A program made the translations under genes and the position numbers. Below, piece after piece: positions 39,838 through 40,780 of a stretch of 40,780 nt of DNA. Every line of letters begins with the position of its first letter. Within the stretch, counting starts at the first letter, position 1. The stretch covers positions 1 through 40,780 of the forward strand of contig NZ_WANV01000010.1 in NCBI RefSeq assembly GCF_015521605.1, written 5' to 3'. Below the pieces are notes generated by a model. The model was given only the letters and a program-made list of their open reading frames with translations, searched no databases and was not told the DNA's origin. This DNA comes from Thermococcus sp. (GTDB lineage Archaea; Methanobacteriota_B; Thermococci; Thermococcales; Thermococcaceae).

Positions 39838-40780
39838 TCACGGCCGTGATGGGCGCATTCCGTGGGTTTTCTGAGCGCTGTCCCTGATGGCCTGCCTTCC
39901 GTTCTGGTAGGCGTCCCGTATCATGGCCTTTATCTGGTTCATGAGTTCTTTGGCCTCATCGTACTGGCCGTTCTGAACCATTACCTTGAGCTCCTCCATC
40001 AGGGCGGTGATTGAGCTGACGTCTATTCCAGCCCTCTCCATGACACTTATCTGGGCCTCCAGCTTGGCTATCTCGCGCTCAAGGGCAACTTTTTTGTTAA
40101 TCTCCATCATCGCCTTCATTTCACCGTTCGCCATCTTGAGGCCGAACTCAGTCTGGATCTGAAGTTCGAGCATCAGCTGGTACGCCCTGGTATAGTTTCC
40201 TGCCTGGAGCGCAGTATTGGCCTTCTCCATTGTCATTTCCATGACCCTGACCTGCTGCATGAGCTGGGTGGAGTTGGTTTCGTTGGCTATTTCCTCTATC
40301 GTTTTGACCCTCTCCCTGACCTGAACCATTAGCTGAAGAACCGTCTCCCTGGTGACGTTGACCTGAACCTCCGCGGCGGTGCAGTTGCACTCGCGGAGCT
40401 GCTCCTTAACGCGCTCCATAACCCTCTCAGATGCCTGCGTCTTGACCATGGTAGCCGTTTTCACCCGGAGCTTCTCCATGACTCCAGTGACGTTGGTGCT
40501 CTTGTTGACGTAGATTATCACTGCCCCGTTCTGAACCGCGAGCTGAAGGGCGTTCCTTATGGCCAGGGTGTCGTTTCCAGCAACTATGACACTCCCGTTG
40601 AACTGTAGCTGGAACTCCACCTCCGCCCTTTCCATTGCTATGATGTTGGTTTGGTATCTGTTCTGGCCGCCCCAGCGTTCGACGGTAATTCCAAGCTCCT
40701 GAAGGTCTGAAACGTACTGTTCAACGACCGCATCAGGCCCGCCGATGATTATCACTTCATCTGGGGCGTAACTCATGATC
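39838..40780 (-). CDS. Extracellular protein with cell-wall-binding repeat and long helical C-terminus; runs off the right edge
   Basis: At least 313 residues. The frame stays open past the ATG at 40776 and the homology starts in the middle of a repeat, so the true start is outside the window. Residues near the visible start, DEVIIIGGPDAVVEQYVSDL and GITVERWGGQNRYQTN, are the CW_binding_2 repeat (S-layer or envelope proteins). After it the protein turns into Gln/Met/Glu-rich helices (about 150-300) of coiled-coil type, e.g. ELQIQTEFGLKMANGEMKAM. Two Cys lie in RECNCTAAE. Many N-x-S/T sites fit an exported glycoprotein. Confidence 0.82.
   Translation of the reverse strand, partial: IMSYAPDEVIIIGGPDAVVEQYVSDLQELGITVERWGGQNRYQTNIIAMERAEVEFQLQFNGSVIVAGNDTLAIRNALQLAVQNGAVIIYVNKSTNVTGVMEKLRVKTATMVKTQASERVMERVKEQLRECNCTAAEVQVNVTRETVLQLMVQVRERVKTIEEIANETNSTQLMQQVRVMEMTMEKANTALQAGNYTRAYQLMLELQIQTEFGLKMANGEMKAMMEINKKVALEREIAKLEAQISVMERAGIDVSSITALMEELKVMVQNGQYDEAKELMNQIKAMIRDAYQNGRQAIRDSAQKTHGMRPSRP

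Overview
The window is chromosomal DNA of a hyperthermophilic euryarchaeon of the order Thermococcales, very probably a Thermococcus. The evidence is high GC with dense short operons, strong GGTGA/GGAGG ribosome-binding sites mixed with leaderless genes, archaeal TATA boxes about 25 bases before starts, a Phr heat-shock operator in front of hsp20, and a family set typical of the group (Cdc48/VAT, Trm56, MptE, archaeal NadM, Rnp4, a class III signal-peptide pilin with its peptidase, free-standing 5S rRNA). No insertion sequence, CRISPR array or tRNA was found. Species identity is inference.

Layout. 1-2.0 kb: start of a methylmalonyl-CoA mutase gene (minus), a metallo-beta-lactamase (MBL) nuclease-like gene, and a small protein with an unusually long structured leader. 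2.0-5.6 kb: heat-shock block, hsp20 with its Phr operator followed by cdc48. 5.6-9.9 kb: two homologous 49-codon genes missed by length cut-offs, a JAMM protease, a VapBC pair, an Sm-like/MobB operon, a hypothetical gene and MptE. 9.9-13.1 kb: Mut7-C RNase-like protein, PhnP-like hydrolase, nitroreductase, ProC and a dual-specificity phosphatase. 13.2-17.4 kb: an envelope region with two paralogous ferritin-like DUF2202 lipoproteins, a secreted Cys-containing protein, a small membrane protein, a nitrilase and a CruF-like membrane protein. 17.4-22.7 kb: two methyltransferases, a propeller-like protein, acetyltransferases, an HTH regulator operon and an MFS permease. 22.7-25.0 kb: an AT-rich island of secreted and membrane genes, one broken by a frameshift. 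25.2-29.0 kb: acetyltransferases, an MFS permease, and a VapB-VapC-NadM operon. 29.0-34.7 kb: SAM hydrolase, a lipoprotein with a dead transglutaminase fold, Trm56, a phosphatidyltransferase, HAD phosphatase, an Lrp-effector-like protein and two ASCH proteins. 34.7-40.8 kb: pilin-like protein plus prepilin peptidase, guide RNAs, HAD phosphatase, Pcm, 5S rRNA, a protein resembling MCM ends without the ATPase core, RNase P Rnp4, and the end of a cell-wall-binding-repeat protein.

The most interesting material is non-coding. At 36204-36320 an H/ACA guide RNA, with its own TATA box and ACA box, is joined with no spacer to a C/D box guide RNA having two exact 12-nt guides. A second C/D RNA (32574-32641), directly after a coding gene, has guides complementary to two nearby conserved 23S rRNA segments as I remember them. 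Four divergent pairs each appear to share a single palindromic or near-palindromic TATA box; one drives 5S rRNA in one direction and a protein gene in the other. A perfect 26-bp inverted repeat covers the predicted transcription start of one DUF2202 gene.
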